The notes under the pieces were generated by a model, which saw nothing but the letters and a program-made list of their open reading frames with translations, ran no database searches and was not told where the DNA came from. Shown here in pieces: positions 22,270 to 30,939 of a stretch of 64,000 nt of DNA. Origin of the DNA: Pseudomonas sp. PD9R (GTDB taxonomy: Bacteria; Pseudomonadota; Gammaproteobacteria; Pseudomonadales; Pseudomonadaceae). Every line of letters starts with the position of its first letter. Within the stretch, counting starts at the first letter, position 1. A program made the position numbers and the translations under genes. The stretch is from contig NZ_JAHTMR010000007.1 in NCBI RefSeq assembly GCF_019200975.1, positions 75,551-139,550 on the forward strand. Reading direction: 5' to 3'.

Positions 22270-23794
22270 GCCGGTAACCTTCGGCGAACTCCCTTTGCGC
22301 ATCGAAGACGTGCTGGCCCTGGCCAACCGTCAGGCGCCGACGCGGTTGCAGAACGACGCCGCGTATCGCGAACGCATTGCCAAGGGCGCGCGATTCCTCG
22401 ATTCCCTGCTGGACAAGGAAGGCGTGATCTACGGCGTGACCACCGGTTACGGCGACTCCTGCGTGGTCGCGGTGCCGCTGCACCATGTCGAAGCATTGCC
22501 GCGTCATCTGTACACCTTTCACGGCTGCGGGCTGGGCAAACTGCTCGACGCCCAGGCGACCCGCGCGGTGCTGGCGGCGCGTTTGCAGTCGCTGTGCCAC
22601 GGCGTCTCCGGTGTGCGCGTGGAACTGCTGGAACGCCTGCAAGCGTTCCTCGAACACGACATCCTGCCGCTGATCCCTGAAGAGGGCTCGGTGGGCGCCA
22701 GCGGTGATTTGACGCCGCTGTCCTACGTCGCCGCGACCCTGTCCGGCGAGCGCGAAGTGATGTTCCGTGGCGAACGCCGCCAAGCCGCCGATGTGCACCG
22801 TGAACTGAACTGGCAGCCACTGGTGCTACGCCCGAAAGAAGCCTTGGCGTTGATGAACGGCACCGCCGTGATGACCGGTCTTGCCTGCCTGGCTTACGCC
22901 CGCGCCGACTACCTGCTGCAACTGGCCACGCGCATCACCGCGCTGAACGTGGTCGCCCTGCAAGGCAATCCGGAGCACTTCGACGAACGCCTGTTCGCCG
23001 CCAAACCGCATCCGGGGCAGATGCAAGTCGCCGCGTGGCTGCGCAAGGACCTGGCGATCGACGCCCCGACCGCGCCGCTGCATCGCCTGCAAGACCGCTA
23101 TTCCCTGCGTTGCGCGCCCCACGTGCTCGGCGTACTGGCAGACAGCCTGAACTGGCTGCGTTCGTTCATCGAGATCGAACTCAACAGTGCCAATGACAAC
23201 CCGATCATCGACGCCGAAGCCGAACGCGTGCTGCACGGCGGGCACTTCTATGGCGGCCACATCGCGTTCGCCATGGACAGCCTGAAAAACCTCGTGGCCA
23301 ACGTCGCCGACCTGCTGGATCGCCAACTGGCGCTGCTGGTGGACGAACGCTACAACCACGGTTTACCGAGCAACCTGTCCGGTGCCAGCGCCGAGCGCGC
23401 CATGCTCAATCACGGTTTCAAAGCGGTGCAGATCGGCACCAGTGCCTGGACCGCCGAAGCGCTGAAAAACACCATGCCGGCCAGCGTGTTCTCGCGCTCC
23501 ACCGAATGCCATAACCAGGACAAAGTCAGCATGGGCACCATCGCCGCCCGCGATGCGATTCGTGTGCTGGAGCTGACCGAGCAGGTCGCCGCCGCCACGC
23601 TGTTGGCCGCCAATCAAGGCGTGTGGCTGCGCAGCAAGGCTGAAGACGCGCGGCCATTGCCACCGGCGCTGGCCGCCATGCACGAAGCGTTGGCCAAGGA
23701 TTTCCCGCCGGTCATCGAAGACCGCGCACTGGAAGGCGAATTGCGCCTGTGCCTGCAACGTATCGCCGAACAACACTGGAGGCTGCATGCGTAG
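22250..23794 (+). CDS. Aromatic amino acid ammonia-lyase (HAL/PAL/TAL family)
   Basis: A 514-residue lyase with the MIO-forming triad Ala150-Ser151-Gly152 (GSVGASGDLTPLSY) and catalytic Tyr61 in YGVTTGYGD. The family releases ammonia from His, Phe or Tyr to give an aryl-acrylate. The substrate-selectivity pair reads Phe90-His91 (YTFHGCGLG), matching neither Ser-His of histidine lyases nor His-Leu of tyrosine lyases. Context suggests it supplies a cinnamate/coumarate-type starter for the polyene, as tyrosine lyases do for flexirubin-type pigments. The usual hut genes are absent. Substrate is inferred, not shown. Confidence 0.9.
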   Translation: MTTPTLEPVTFGELPLRIEDVLALANRQAPTRLQNDAAYRERIAKGARFLDSLLDKEGVIYGVTTGYGDSCVVAVPLHHVEALPRHLYTFHGCGLGKLLDAQATRAVLAARLQSLCHGVSGVRVELLERLQAFLEHDILPLIPEEGSVGASGDLTPLSYVAATLSGEREVMFRGERRQAADVHRELNWQPLVLRPKEALALMNGTAVMTGLACLAYARADYLLQLATRITALNVVALQGNPEHFDERLFAAKPHPGQMQVAAWLRKDLAIDAPTAPLHRLQDRYSLRCAPHVLGVLADSLNWLRSFIEIELNSANDNPIIDAEAERVLHGGHFYGGHIAFAMDSLKNLVANVADLLDRQLALLVDERYNHGLPSNLSGASAERAMLNHGFKAVQIGTSAWTAEALKNTMPASVFSRSTECHNQDKVSMGTIAARDAIRVLELTEQVAAATLLAANQGVWLRSKAEDARPLPPALAAMHEALAKDFPPVIEDRALEGELRLCLQRIAEQHWRLHA

Positions 23795-24212
23795 CAAGGG
23801 AGTGCTTCACGCCGATACGGAAATCCTCGTGCCGTTCTTTGACGTCGACAGCATGAACGTGGTCTGGCACGGCCACTACGTCAAATACCTGGAAGTCGCC
23901 CGCTGCGCGCTGCTGGACAAGATCGGCCACAACTACAGCGCCATGTCCAAGTCGGGCTACGCGTGGCCGGTGATCGACTTGCAACTGCGTTATGTGCGCG
24001 GCGCGGTGTTTGGCCAGAAGCTCAACGTGCGAGCCAATCTGGTGGAGTGGGAGAATCGATTGAAGATCAACTACCTCATCAGCGACCTGGAAACCGGCGA
24101 ACGCCTGACCCGTGCCGTTTCCGTGCAAGTCGCCGTCGACATGAGCAATCGCGAAATGCTGCTGGCCTCGCCGAAGGTATTCACCGACGCCGTAGAGAGG
24201 GCCCTGCCATGA
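23787..24212 (+). CDS. Hotdog-fold acyl thioesterase (4HBT/YbgC type)
   Basis: A 141-residue single-hotdog protein. The motif VPFFDVDSMNVVWHGHYVKY near residues 13-32 carries the Asp of the 4-hydroxybenzoyl-CoA thioesterase type. It probably hydrolyses or proofreads acyl thioesters on the APE ACP. It overlaps the ammonia-lyase gene by eight bases and the next gene by four. Confidence 0.88.
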   Translation: MRSKGVLHADTEILVPFFDVDSMNVVWHGHYVKYLEVARCALLDKIGHNYSAMSKSGYAWPVIDLQLRYVRGAVFGQKLNVRANLVEWENRLKINYLISDLETGERLTRAVSVQVAVDMSNREMLLASPKVFTDAVERALP

Positions 24213-24913
24213 ACTTCTGCCACCCCCGCTCCCCTGTAGGAGCGAGCTCGCTCGCGATGGTCGTCAACGATGACGCTAGGCACCTGACACTCCGCAGCGC
24301 CCTCAGGTTTATCGCGAGCAAGCTCGCTTCTACAGTGTTCTGTCTGTTACTGGGCCTGCCAGGGCTGGCTCACGCGTTCGATCTGCAACAGCTCAGCGAT
24401 CAACTGGCCAAACCCGAGGTGATTCACGGCAACTTCATCCAGGAAAAACACTTGCGTGCCCTGCCTCAACCGCTGACCAGCAAAGGCACGTTCGTCCTCG
24501 CGAAAAACCACGGTTTGTTGTGGCTGCTGAAAACGCCGCTGCAACAGGATTACCGCATCAACGACAAAGGCATTGCCCGGCGTGACGCCAGCGGCTGGCA
24601 GATGTTGCCGGGCAAGAGTGCCGGTGCCGAGCAAAACCGTTTGTTCCTCGCCGTACTGCAAGGCGACAGCAGCGGGCTACAACGTGATTTCGAACTGTCG
24701 CTGAGCGGCGACGCACAGGGCTGGCAGCTGACGCTGGTGCCGCGCTCGATGTTGCTCAAGCAGGTGTTCAATCAGATCAACATCACCGGTGGCGAACTGG
24801 TGCATAGTATCGAGCTGCTGGAAACCCAGGGCGACAGCACCCTGTTGCGCATGCAGGACAGCACCAGCGCCCAACCGTTGAGCGACGCGGAGCAACACGA
24901 CTTTGCCGAGTGA
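24209..24913 (+). CDS. LolA-like periplasmic carrier with REP-encoded N-terminus
   Basis: A 234-residue protein whose mature part (FDLQQLSDQLAKPEVIHGNF onward) matches the outer-membrane lipoprotein carrier-like proteins of APE clusters, presumed to ferry pigment lipid across the periplasm. The signal-peptide core and cleavage site VFCLLLGLPGLAHA lie at residues 43-56. Residues about 9-42 (for example VGASSLAMVV and FIASKLAST) are encoded by a family-2 REP pair that keeps the frame open. The ATG overlaps the thioesterase stop by ATGA, the coupling expected of the original start. The result is an unusually long n-region; export efficiency may be altered. Confidence 0.85.
   Translation: MNFCHPRSPVGASSLAMVVNDDARHLTLRSALRFIASKLASTVFCLLLGLPGLAHAFDLQQLSDQLAKPEVIHGNFIQEKHLRALPQPLTSKGTFVLAKNHGLLWLLKTPLQQDYRINDKGIARRDASGWQMLPGKSAGAEQNRLFLAVLQGDSSGLQRDFELSLSGDAQGWQLTLVPRSMLLKQVFNQINITGGELVHSIELLETQGDSTLLRMQDSTSAQPLSDAEQHDFAE
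24234..24336. repeat. REP pair within the start of the LolA-like gene
   Basis: Inverted arms ctgtaggagcgagctcgctc and complement, with about 60 bases between, lie between the coupled ATG at 24209 and the hydrophobic signal-peptide core. Length and phase leave the downstream frame intact. Confidence 0.85.
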
Positions 24914-24917
24914 ACGC

Positions 24918-27236
24918 ATGTTGCCGAGGCTGTTCCTGATCCTGCTGCTGGCGGTGCTTGCGCTCGCCGGTTGGCAATGGCGTGACGGCGCACCGCTGTC
25001 GGCCAACCTGATGGAACTGGTGCCTGGCACTGCACCGGACGCGCTGGAGCTGCGCGCCGAGCAACGCATGCAAGAACCACTGAACCGCGAAATGCTGGTG
25101 CTGGTGGGCCATGCCGACCGCCAGCAAGCCATCGCGATGGCGCAAAAACTCGGTGATCAGTGGCAGGCCAGCGGCTTGTTCGAGAAGGTCCAGTGGAACC
25201 TGCAAGCCGACTTGCCGGCCCTGCGCACACAACTGCTGCGAGGCCGATTGGCGATGCTCTCGGCGGAAGATCGCCAGCAACTGATCGAGCATCCCGACCT
25301 GTTCATCCAGCAACGGGTGCAAGCGCTGTTCGACCCCTTCACCGGTTTCAGCCTGGTGCCAAGCCAGGACGACTGGCTGGGCCTGACCGGGCGCATTCAG
25401 AACAGCCAGCCGCAACACGGCTCAGTACAACTGGATATCGGCAGCGGCGCGTTGATTGCCGATGCCGACGGCAAGAGCTGGGTGCTGCTGCGCGCGCGGA
25501 CCACCGGCAATGCCTTCGACATGAACCTGCCGCTGCAAGTGGCCGACCTGCTCAAGCACAGCCGTGAAGAGGCCGCCGAAGCCGGCGTGCAACTGCTGGC
25601 CGCCAGTGGCTTGCTCTATGCAGCCAACGGTCAGCAACAAGCGAGCCGCGAGATGACTTGGGTCGGCGGCGGCGCCACGCTGGGCATTCTGTTGCTGCTG
25701 TTACTGGCCTTCCGCCGCTGGCGCGTATTGCTGGCGTTTGTCCCGGTGGTGGTGGGCATGCTGTTTGGCGCGGTGGCCTGTGTCGCGCTGTTCGGCCACA
25801 TGCACGTCATGACACTGGTGCTCGGTTCGAGCCTGATCGGCGTCGCGGTCGATTACCCGCTGCATTACCTGTCCAAGAGCTGGAGCCTGAAACCCTGGCA
25901 CAGTTGGCCTGCCCTGCGCCTGACCTTGCCAGGGCTGACGCTGAGCCTGATCACCAGCACCATCGGTTACCTGGCCCTGGCCTGGACGCCATTTCCGGCG
26001 CTGACGCAGATCGCCGTGTTCTCTGCCGCCGGTCTGGTAGGTGCGTACTTGTCCGCCGTGTGCCTGTTGCCGGCGCTGCTCAAGGGTGTGGATTTACGCC
26101 CGGCGCAGTGGCCGCTGCGACTTTGCGAGTATTTGCTTGAGGTGCGCGACGCGTTGCTTCAGCGCGCACGCACGCCTGTGCTGACTGCACTGCTGATTGC
26201 CTTCTGCGTCGGTGGCCTGTTGCAGCTCGGGAGCAAAAACGACATTCGCCAGTGGGTCGGCGCACCGCAGCAATTGACGGACGAAGCCCAGACCATTGCG
26301 CGCATCACCGGTTATCAACCCACCAGCCAGTTCTTCCTGGTGCGCGGGGACAATCAACAGCAATTGCTCGAACGCCAGATCGCCCTGAGCGACCGTCTGG
26401 ATCAACTGGTCAACCTGGACAAACTTCAGGGCTACCTGTCGCTCAATCAATTGGTCAGCCAACCGAGCGAGCAGCGTCAGGTGCGCGAAGCGTTGAACAA
26501 ACTGCCGCAGTTCTGGCAACCATTGCTCGACGTCGGCGTGCCGGTCGAAGCGCTGCAAGCAGAGCTGGCGACGTTGCAGGCGCTGCCAACGGAAGACATC
26601 GACGCGGCGCTGGTCGGCCCTTTGGCAGAACCTTATCGCCCGCTGTGGCTCGGCCAGAACGACGACGGTGTGGCTGCAATGGTCAGCCTGCGAGGCCTGA
26701 ACAACCCTGGCTTGCTGCGGGTTCAGGCCGAGGATTTGCCGGGCGTCAAATTGGTGGATCGGTTGGGTGAGTTGAACACGGTGTTCGCCGCGACGCAGGT
26801 CAGTGCCGCCGAACTGAAACTCGCTTCCTGTGTGTTGATCGTGTTGGTGTTGATCCTGCCATTCGGTCTCAGTGGTGCGCTGCGTATTGTTTCCCTGCCG
26901 TTGCTGGCCGCCCTGTGCAGCCTGGCCAGCCTCGGCTGGCTGGGGCAGCCATTGACCCTGTTCAGCCTGTTCGGCCTGCTGCTGGTGACGGCGATCAGCG
27001 TCGATTACGCGATCCTCATGCGTGAACAGGTCGGCGGTGCCGCCGTGAGCCTGCTGGGCACCTTACTGGCGGCGTTGACCACCTGGCTGTCGTTCGGCTT
27101 GCTGGCGGTTTCAAGCACGCCGGCAGTGAGCAACTTCGGGCTGTCGGTGAGCCTCGGCCTGGCCTTCAGTTTCATGCTGGCACCCTGGGCCGGAAAACAT
27201 CCGCACGCCGTTGCAATCGCGGAGCCGGCAGCATGA
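24918..27236 (+). CDS. MMPL/RND-type exporter of the APE cluster
   Basis: A 772-residue inner-membrane transporter built as two halves, each with one N-terminal membrane helix, a periplasmic domain and a bundle of about five helices (first bundle from GGGATLGILLLLLLAF, about residue 248; second from LASCVLIVLVLILPFG). The bundles contain the GVAVDYPLHY and ISVDYAILM motifs with Asp residues typical of proton-driven RND transport. The likely cargo is the APE lipid, passed to the LolA-like protein. ATG 24918 is used, just after the LolA-like stop. It overlaps the next gene by ATGA. Confidence 0.9.
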   Translation: MLPRLFLILLLAVLALAGWQWRDGAPLSANLMELVPGTAPDALELRAEQRMQEPLNREMLVLVGHADRQQAIAMAQKLGDQWQASGLFEKVQWNLQADLPALRTQLLRGRLAMLSAEDRQQLIEHPDLFIQQRVQALFDPFTGFSLVPSQDDWLGLTGRIQNSQPQHGSVQLDIGSGALIADADGKSWVLLRARTTGNAFDMNLPLQVADLLKHSREEAAEAGVQLLAASGLLYAANGQQQASREMTWVGGGATLGILLLLLLAFRRWRVLLAFVPVVVGMLFGAVACVALFGHMHVMTLVLGSSLIGVAVDYPLHYLSKSWSLKPWHSWPALRLTLPGLTLSLITSTIGYLALAWTPFPALTQIAVFSAAGLVGAYLSAVCLLPALLKGVDLRPAQWPLRLCEYLLEVRDALLQRARTPVLTALLIAFCVGGLLQLGSKNDIRQWVGAPQQLTDEAQTIARITGYQPTSQFFLVRGDNQQQLLERQIALSDRLDQLVNLDKLQGYLSLNQLVSQPSEQRQVREALNKLPQFWQPLLDVGVPVEALQAELATLQALPTEDIDAALVGPLAEPYRPLWLGQNDDGVAAMVSLRGLNNPGLLRVQAEDLPGVKLVDRLGELNTVFAATQVSAAELKLASCVLIVLVLILPFGLSGALRIVSLPLLAALCSLASLGWLGQPLTLFSLFGLLLVTAISVDYAILMREQVGGAAVSLLGTLLAALTTWLSFGLLAVSSTPAVSNFGLSVSLGLAFSFMLAPWAGKHPHAVAIAEPAA

Positions 27237-28393
27237 TGGTCGTGCTGTTTTGGGTAATGGCCCTGGCGCTGTTCGCCGTGGCGACCGGCGTCGGTCGCCA
27301 TTTAGGCTTGATTCCGATTGTCAGCCAATTGCTGCTGGCCACCGTCGGCCTGCCGTTGCTGATGTATTTCTGGGTTGAACCCCATTGGCAATTGAGTGGT
27401 GCGGCGCTGGTGTCTGCGGATTGGCTGAAAAACCTCTACAGCCTGAGCTTCGCGCTGCTGCTGGGCTACATTCTCAGCGATGTGATCGACCTGCAACTGG
27501 ACCGCCAGAGCCTGAAAATCGCCCTGCCAAGTTTTTGCATTCCGTTTTCCTGCGGTCTGGCCACGGCGATCTGGCTATTGCCACCACAGCCGTGGCTGAG
27601 TTCGCTGGCGGTCGGTTTGCTGTTTGCCATCACCGCCATTCCAGTGTTGTACCTGTACCTGCGCCACATCGACTACCCGCCCGCCGCTACCCGACGACTG
27701 GTGCAAACCGCGATCCTTATCGACCTCGCCTGCTGGACCCTGTTCGCCCTCGCCCAAGGCACCCTGCACCTGAGCAGCCTGTTGCTGCCTTTGGCCGGCG
27801 CTTGCCTGCCCGTCCTGCTGCGGCTGCTCGGCCTGCGTCAACGTTGGCTCTACAGCGTGAGTTTTTTTGTCCTGCTGATGGTCGCCGAGCACTACAAGCT
27901 CAACGCACTGATTTTCGGCATCGGTTATGTACTGATCATGGCCGCACTGAAGGCACCGCTGGTGTTGCCGCTGCCGGCAATCTGGATGAGTCGCTTGCAG
28001 ACGTACCTCGCCATCCCGCTGATCCTTACGTTCGGCATCGTGCAGATCAATGTGCACAGTGCAATGGACAGCCTGGGTTGGCTGCAAATGGCGGCACTGC
28101 TGCTGTTGCCGATTGCCAGCAAGTTGCTGGGCAACTGGCTCGGCCTCGGTTGGGCCGGCGCTTCGTTCAAAGGCGCCAGCCGCTGGCGCGAAAGTGTATT
28201 GCTGAACATTCGCGGCTTGAGCGAGATCGTCTTTCTCAACCTGCTGCTGCAACAACAGCTCATCAGCCCGGCGCTGTACTTTGCGCTGATGCTGATGGGT
28301 CTGATCGCAACACTGCTGCCGGCACTGGCCGGCATGCACCGGATCCCCTTGAAAGCTGCCGCCCCGGCAAGGAGCCCCCATGCCAATCATTGA
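27233..28393 (+). CDS. Unknown integral membrane protein, antiporter-like fold
   Basis: A 386-residue protein with about 11-12 hydrophobic helices, only short loops and no recognised catalytic domain. The long hydrophobic segments, the repeated Leu/Gly/Pro pattern and WRESVLLNIRGLSEIVFLNL (an ARG/E-containing helix near residues 320-340) are reminiscent of CPA2 cation:proton antiporters, but the TrkA-type tail is missing. It is embedded in the APE operon with overlaps on both sides (27233-27236, 28380-28393), so it is probably needed for pigment lipid transport or its energisation. Function not established. Confidence 0.75.
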   Translation: MMVVLFWVMALALFAVATGVGRHLGLIPIVSQLLLATVGLPLLMYFWVEPHWQLSGAALVSADWLKNLYSLSFALLLGYILSDVIDLQLDRQSLKIALPSFCIPFSCGLATAIWLLPPQPWLSSLAVGLLFAITAIPVLYLYLRHIDYPPAATRRLVQTAILIDLACWTLFALAQGTLHLSSLLLPLAGACLPVLLRLLGLRQRWLYSVSFFVLLMVAEHYKLNALIFGIGYVLIMAALKAPLVLPLPAIWMSRLQTYLAIPLILTFGIVQINVHSAMDSLGWLQMAALLLLPIASKLLGNWLGLGWAGASFKGASRWRESVLLNIRGLSEIVFLNLLLQQQLISPALYFALMLMGLIATLLPALAGMHRIPLKAAAPARSPHANH

Positions 28394-29627
28394 GATGGAA
28401 AATCGCCAGGTCGTGGTCATCGGTGCCGGCCCTTCGGGTGCAATCGCCGCCGCGCTGCTCAAGCGCCAGGGCCACGACGTACTGGTGATCGAGCGTCAGC
28501 ATTTCCCAAGGTTTTCCATCGGCGAAAGCCTGTTGGCGCACTGCCTGGATTTCGTCGAAGAAGCGGGCATGCTTGATGCGGTCAACGCCGCCGGATTCCA
28601 GGTGAAAACCGGCGCAGCGTTTGCCTGGGGCGAACGCTACAGCGCCTTCGATTTCGGTGACACCTTCAGCCACGGCAAGCCAACGACCTTTCAGGTTCAA
28701 CGTGCCGATTTCGACAAGCTGCTGGCCGATCAGGCGGCGCTGCAAGGCGTAGAAATTCGCTATGGCGAAACCATCGTCAGCGTCGACGTCGAATGGCCGA
28801 AACCGCAGCTCGGCGTACGTCGCGAGGACGGCAGCGAGTACCGCATCGAGGCTGATTTCATGCTCGACGCCAGCGGTTATGGTCGCGTCCTGCCGCGTTT
28901 GCTCGACCTCGAAGCACCGTCGAATTTTCCGGTGCGCCAAGCCGTATTCACTCACGTCGAAGACTGCATCGACAGTCCAACCTTCGACCGCAGCAAAATC
29001 CTCGTCACCACGCACCCGACGAAGCGCGATGTGTGGTTCTGGACCATCCCGTTCAGCAACGGCCGATGCTCGGTAGGCGTGGTCGCGGCGGCGGAACATT
29101 TTGATGGCCGCACTGACAATCTGGACGATTGCCTGCGCGGCTTCATCGCCGAAACGCCAAGCCTTTCCGGCGTGCTGAACAACGCGGTATGGGACACGCC
29201 TGCCCGAACCATCGGTGGCTATTCGGCGAACGTCAAAACACTGCACGGGCCGGGTTTTGCACTGCTGGGCAACGCGGCGGAATTCCTCGACCCGGTGTTC
29301 TCTTCCGGCGTGACTATTGCCATGCGTTCGGCAAGCATGGCGGCCGCAGTTCTGCACCGCCAACTGCAAGGCGAAGCCGTCGACTGGCAAAAGGAATTTG
29401 CCGAACCGCTCAAGCGCGGCGTTGATACGTTCCGTTGCTATGTCGAAGGCTGGTACGCCGGAACCTTCCAGGACGTGATTTACCATGAGGGCAGCTCAGC
29501 GGAAATCCGCCGCATGATCAGCTCGATCCTGGCCGGCTATGCCTGGGACGAACGCAACCCGTTCGTCAGCGAAGCCAAGCGCCGGCTGAAAGTGATTTCC
29601 GAATTCTGCGCAAAGGATGCGACATGA
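28380..29627 (+). CDS. FAD-dependent halogenase-like oxidoreductase
   Basis: A 415-residue flavoprotein. The dinucleotide motif VVVIGAGPSGAIAA is at residues 11-24. It carries VWFWTIP (Trp219-x-Trp221-x-Ile-Pro224), the WxWxIP signature of flavin-dependent halogenases, and GFQVKTGAAFAWG with Lys76 at the position of the lysine needed to handle hypohalite. This layout is closest to phenol/pyrrole halogenases. Xanthomonas aryl polyenes (xanthomonadins) are brominated, so halogenation of the aryl head is plausible; a hydroxylase or dehydrogenase role remains possible. Start ATG 28380 is preceded by AAGGAG. Overlaps both neighbours. Confidence 0.85.
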   Translation: MPIIEMENRQVVVIGAGPSGAIAAALLKRQGHDVLVIERQHFPRFSIGESLLAHCLDFVEEAGMLDAVNAAGFQVKTGAAFAWGERYSAFDFGDTFSHGKPTTFQVQRADFDKLLADQAALQGVEIRYGETIVSVDVEWPKPQLGVRREDGSEYRIEADFMLDASGYGRVLPRLLDLEAPSNFPVRQAVFTHVEDCIDSPTFDRSKILVTTHPTKRDVWFWTIPFSNGRCSVGVVAAAEHFDGRTDNLDDCLRGFIAETPSLSGVLNNAVWDTPARTIGGYSANVKTLHGPGFALLGNAAEFLDPVFSSGVTIAMRSASMAAAVLHRQLQGEAVDWQKEFAEPLKRGVDTFRCYVEGWYAGTFQDVIYHEGSSAEIRRMISSILAGYAWDERNPFVSEAKRRLKVISEFCAKDAT

Positions 29628-30349
29628 GCTACTTGAGCGACAACTACGTCGAAGAAACCCGTTTTGGCCTGTGGTTCCTGCGCAGTCACACCTGGCAATA
29701 CCGGGTATTGCGCGTTGCGATCAACGATCTGCGCAACCTGTTCAGCGAAGCACCGCCAAGCAATCCGGTGCTGTTGGATGCCGGCTGCGGTCAGGGCAAA
29801 TCATTCAAGTATCTGCGCGAAGCTTTCATGCCCGAACGTCTGATAGGCGTGGACGCTGACCCCCACAGCCTGAACCAGAGCCGTGAAGAAGCAGTCAATC
29901 AAGGTATGACGGTGGAGTTGATAGGCAGCGACTGCGCGACCCTCGCCGTACCGGATGCCAGCGTCGATCTGCTGTTCTGTCACCAGACCTTTCATCATCT
30001 GGTGGAGCAGGAACAGGCACTGGCCGAGTTCTATCGCGTGCTCAAGCCCGGCGGTTACTTGCTGTTTGCGGAATCAACCGAGGCTTACATTGATACCTGG
30101 GTGATTCGCTGGCTGTTTCGCCACCCGATGCAGGTACAAAAAAGTGCCGCGCAGTATCTGCAAATGATCCGTGGCCAGGGTTTCGAATTCGGTGCGCAAA
30201 ACGTGTCGTATCCGTACCTGTGGTGGAGTCGCGCCAAGGACTTTGGCCTGCTGGAAGTCTTGGGACTGTGCAGGCCAAAACCTTTCGGCCAGCGGGAAGA
30301 AACCCTGGTCAATGTGGTGGCACGTAAACCGCTGGAAGGTGCTGCGTGA
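29624..30349 (+). CDS. Class I SAM-dependent methyltransferase
   Basis: A 241-residue enzyme with SAM motif I LLDAGCGQGKSFKYL near residues 47-61, the acidic residue GVDADP after beta-2, and FCHQTFHHLVEQE and LKPGGYLLFAE further on. It probably methylates the aryl head or its hydroxyl group, as in methylated APEs. Four-base overlap with the halogenase-like gene; its TGA shares one base with the next ATG. Confidence 0.9.
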   Translation: MSYLSDNYVEETRFGLWFLRSHTWQYRVLRVAINDLRNLFSEAPPSNPVLLDAGCGQGKSFKYLREAFMPERLIGVDADPHSLNQSREEAVNQGMTVELIGSDCATLAVPDASVDLLFCHQTFHHLVEQEQALAEFYRVLKPGGYLLFAESTEAYIDTWVIRWLFRHPMQVQKSAAQYLQMIRGQGFEFGAQNVSYPYLWWSRAKDFGLLEVLGLCRPKPFGQREETLVNVVARKPLEGAA

Positions 30350-30939
30350 TGTTTAGTGTAGGAGCGAGCTTGCTCGCGAAAAACGTCTGGACAACGCGTT
30401 TATTCAGACCGCCCGCGTTATCGCTGGCGTCCATCGCGAGCAAGCTCGCTCCTACAGGGCGTACTGCGCTGCTGCTGGGTTGCATCCTGTTGCTGAGCGC
30501 CTGCGCTAGCCAGGCACCGCTGCCCAAGCAAACCTCAGGCCTGTCGTTGCCACTGCAATTGCACATCCAGCGCCTGCAAGCCGACCAACGTCAGGACTGG
30601 GTGCTGGTGATCCAGCGTGAAGGCCCGGGTATTCGCTGGTCGATGATGGACTTGTTGGGCATTCCCCAGGCACGCCAGAAACTGGTCGATGGCGCATGGC
30701 ATGCCGATGGCCTGCTGCCGCCCAACCCGGAAGCCCGGGAGCTGTTCGCGGCGCTGCTGTTTGCGTTGACGCCCAAGGACGAACTGCACAGCAACTATCC
30801 CGATGCCTGGCAGCATGGCGCGCAACGCTCCCTGCCTGAGCGCTGGGACGTTCGTTATTCACAACCGATGAGCTTTGTATTGAACCTGCCCAAAGGCCCG
30901 AAATATCAAGTCACGCCCCTGAGCGGGGAGGCACCATGA
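30349..30939 (+). CDS. DUF3261-like APE lipoprotein with REP-encoded N-terminus
   Basis: A 196-residue predicted lipoprotein. The hydrophobic segment and lipobox LLLGCILLLSACAS end at Cys52. The preceding 38 residues (VGASLLAKNVW and IASKLAPTG) are translated from a family-2 REP pair placed just after the ATG. The mature part (LQRLQADQRQDWVLVIQREG) resembles the DUF3261 lipoproteins found in APE clusters, thought to act in placing the pigment at the outer membrane. The start ATG 30349 shares one base with the methyltransferase stop, the coupling expected of the original start; an in-frame GTG at 30346 is less likely. Confidence 0.82.
   Translation: MFSVGASLLAKNVWTTRLFRPPALSLASIASKLAPTGRTALLLGCILLLSACASQAPLPKQTSGLSLPLQLHIQRLQADQRQDWVLVIQREGPGIRWSMMDLLGIPQARQKLVDGAWHADGLLPPNPEARELFAALLFALTPKDELHSNYPDAWQHGAQRSLPERWDVRYSQPMSFVLNLPKGPKYQVTPLSGEAP
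30357..30456. repeat. REP pair within the start of the lipoprotein gene
   Basis: Inverted arms tgtaggagcgagcttgctcg and complement begin eight bases after the ATG and end just before the hydrophobic signal segment. The frame remains open through both arms and the spacer. Confidence 0.87.
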
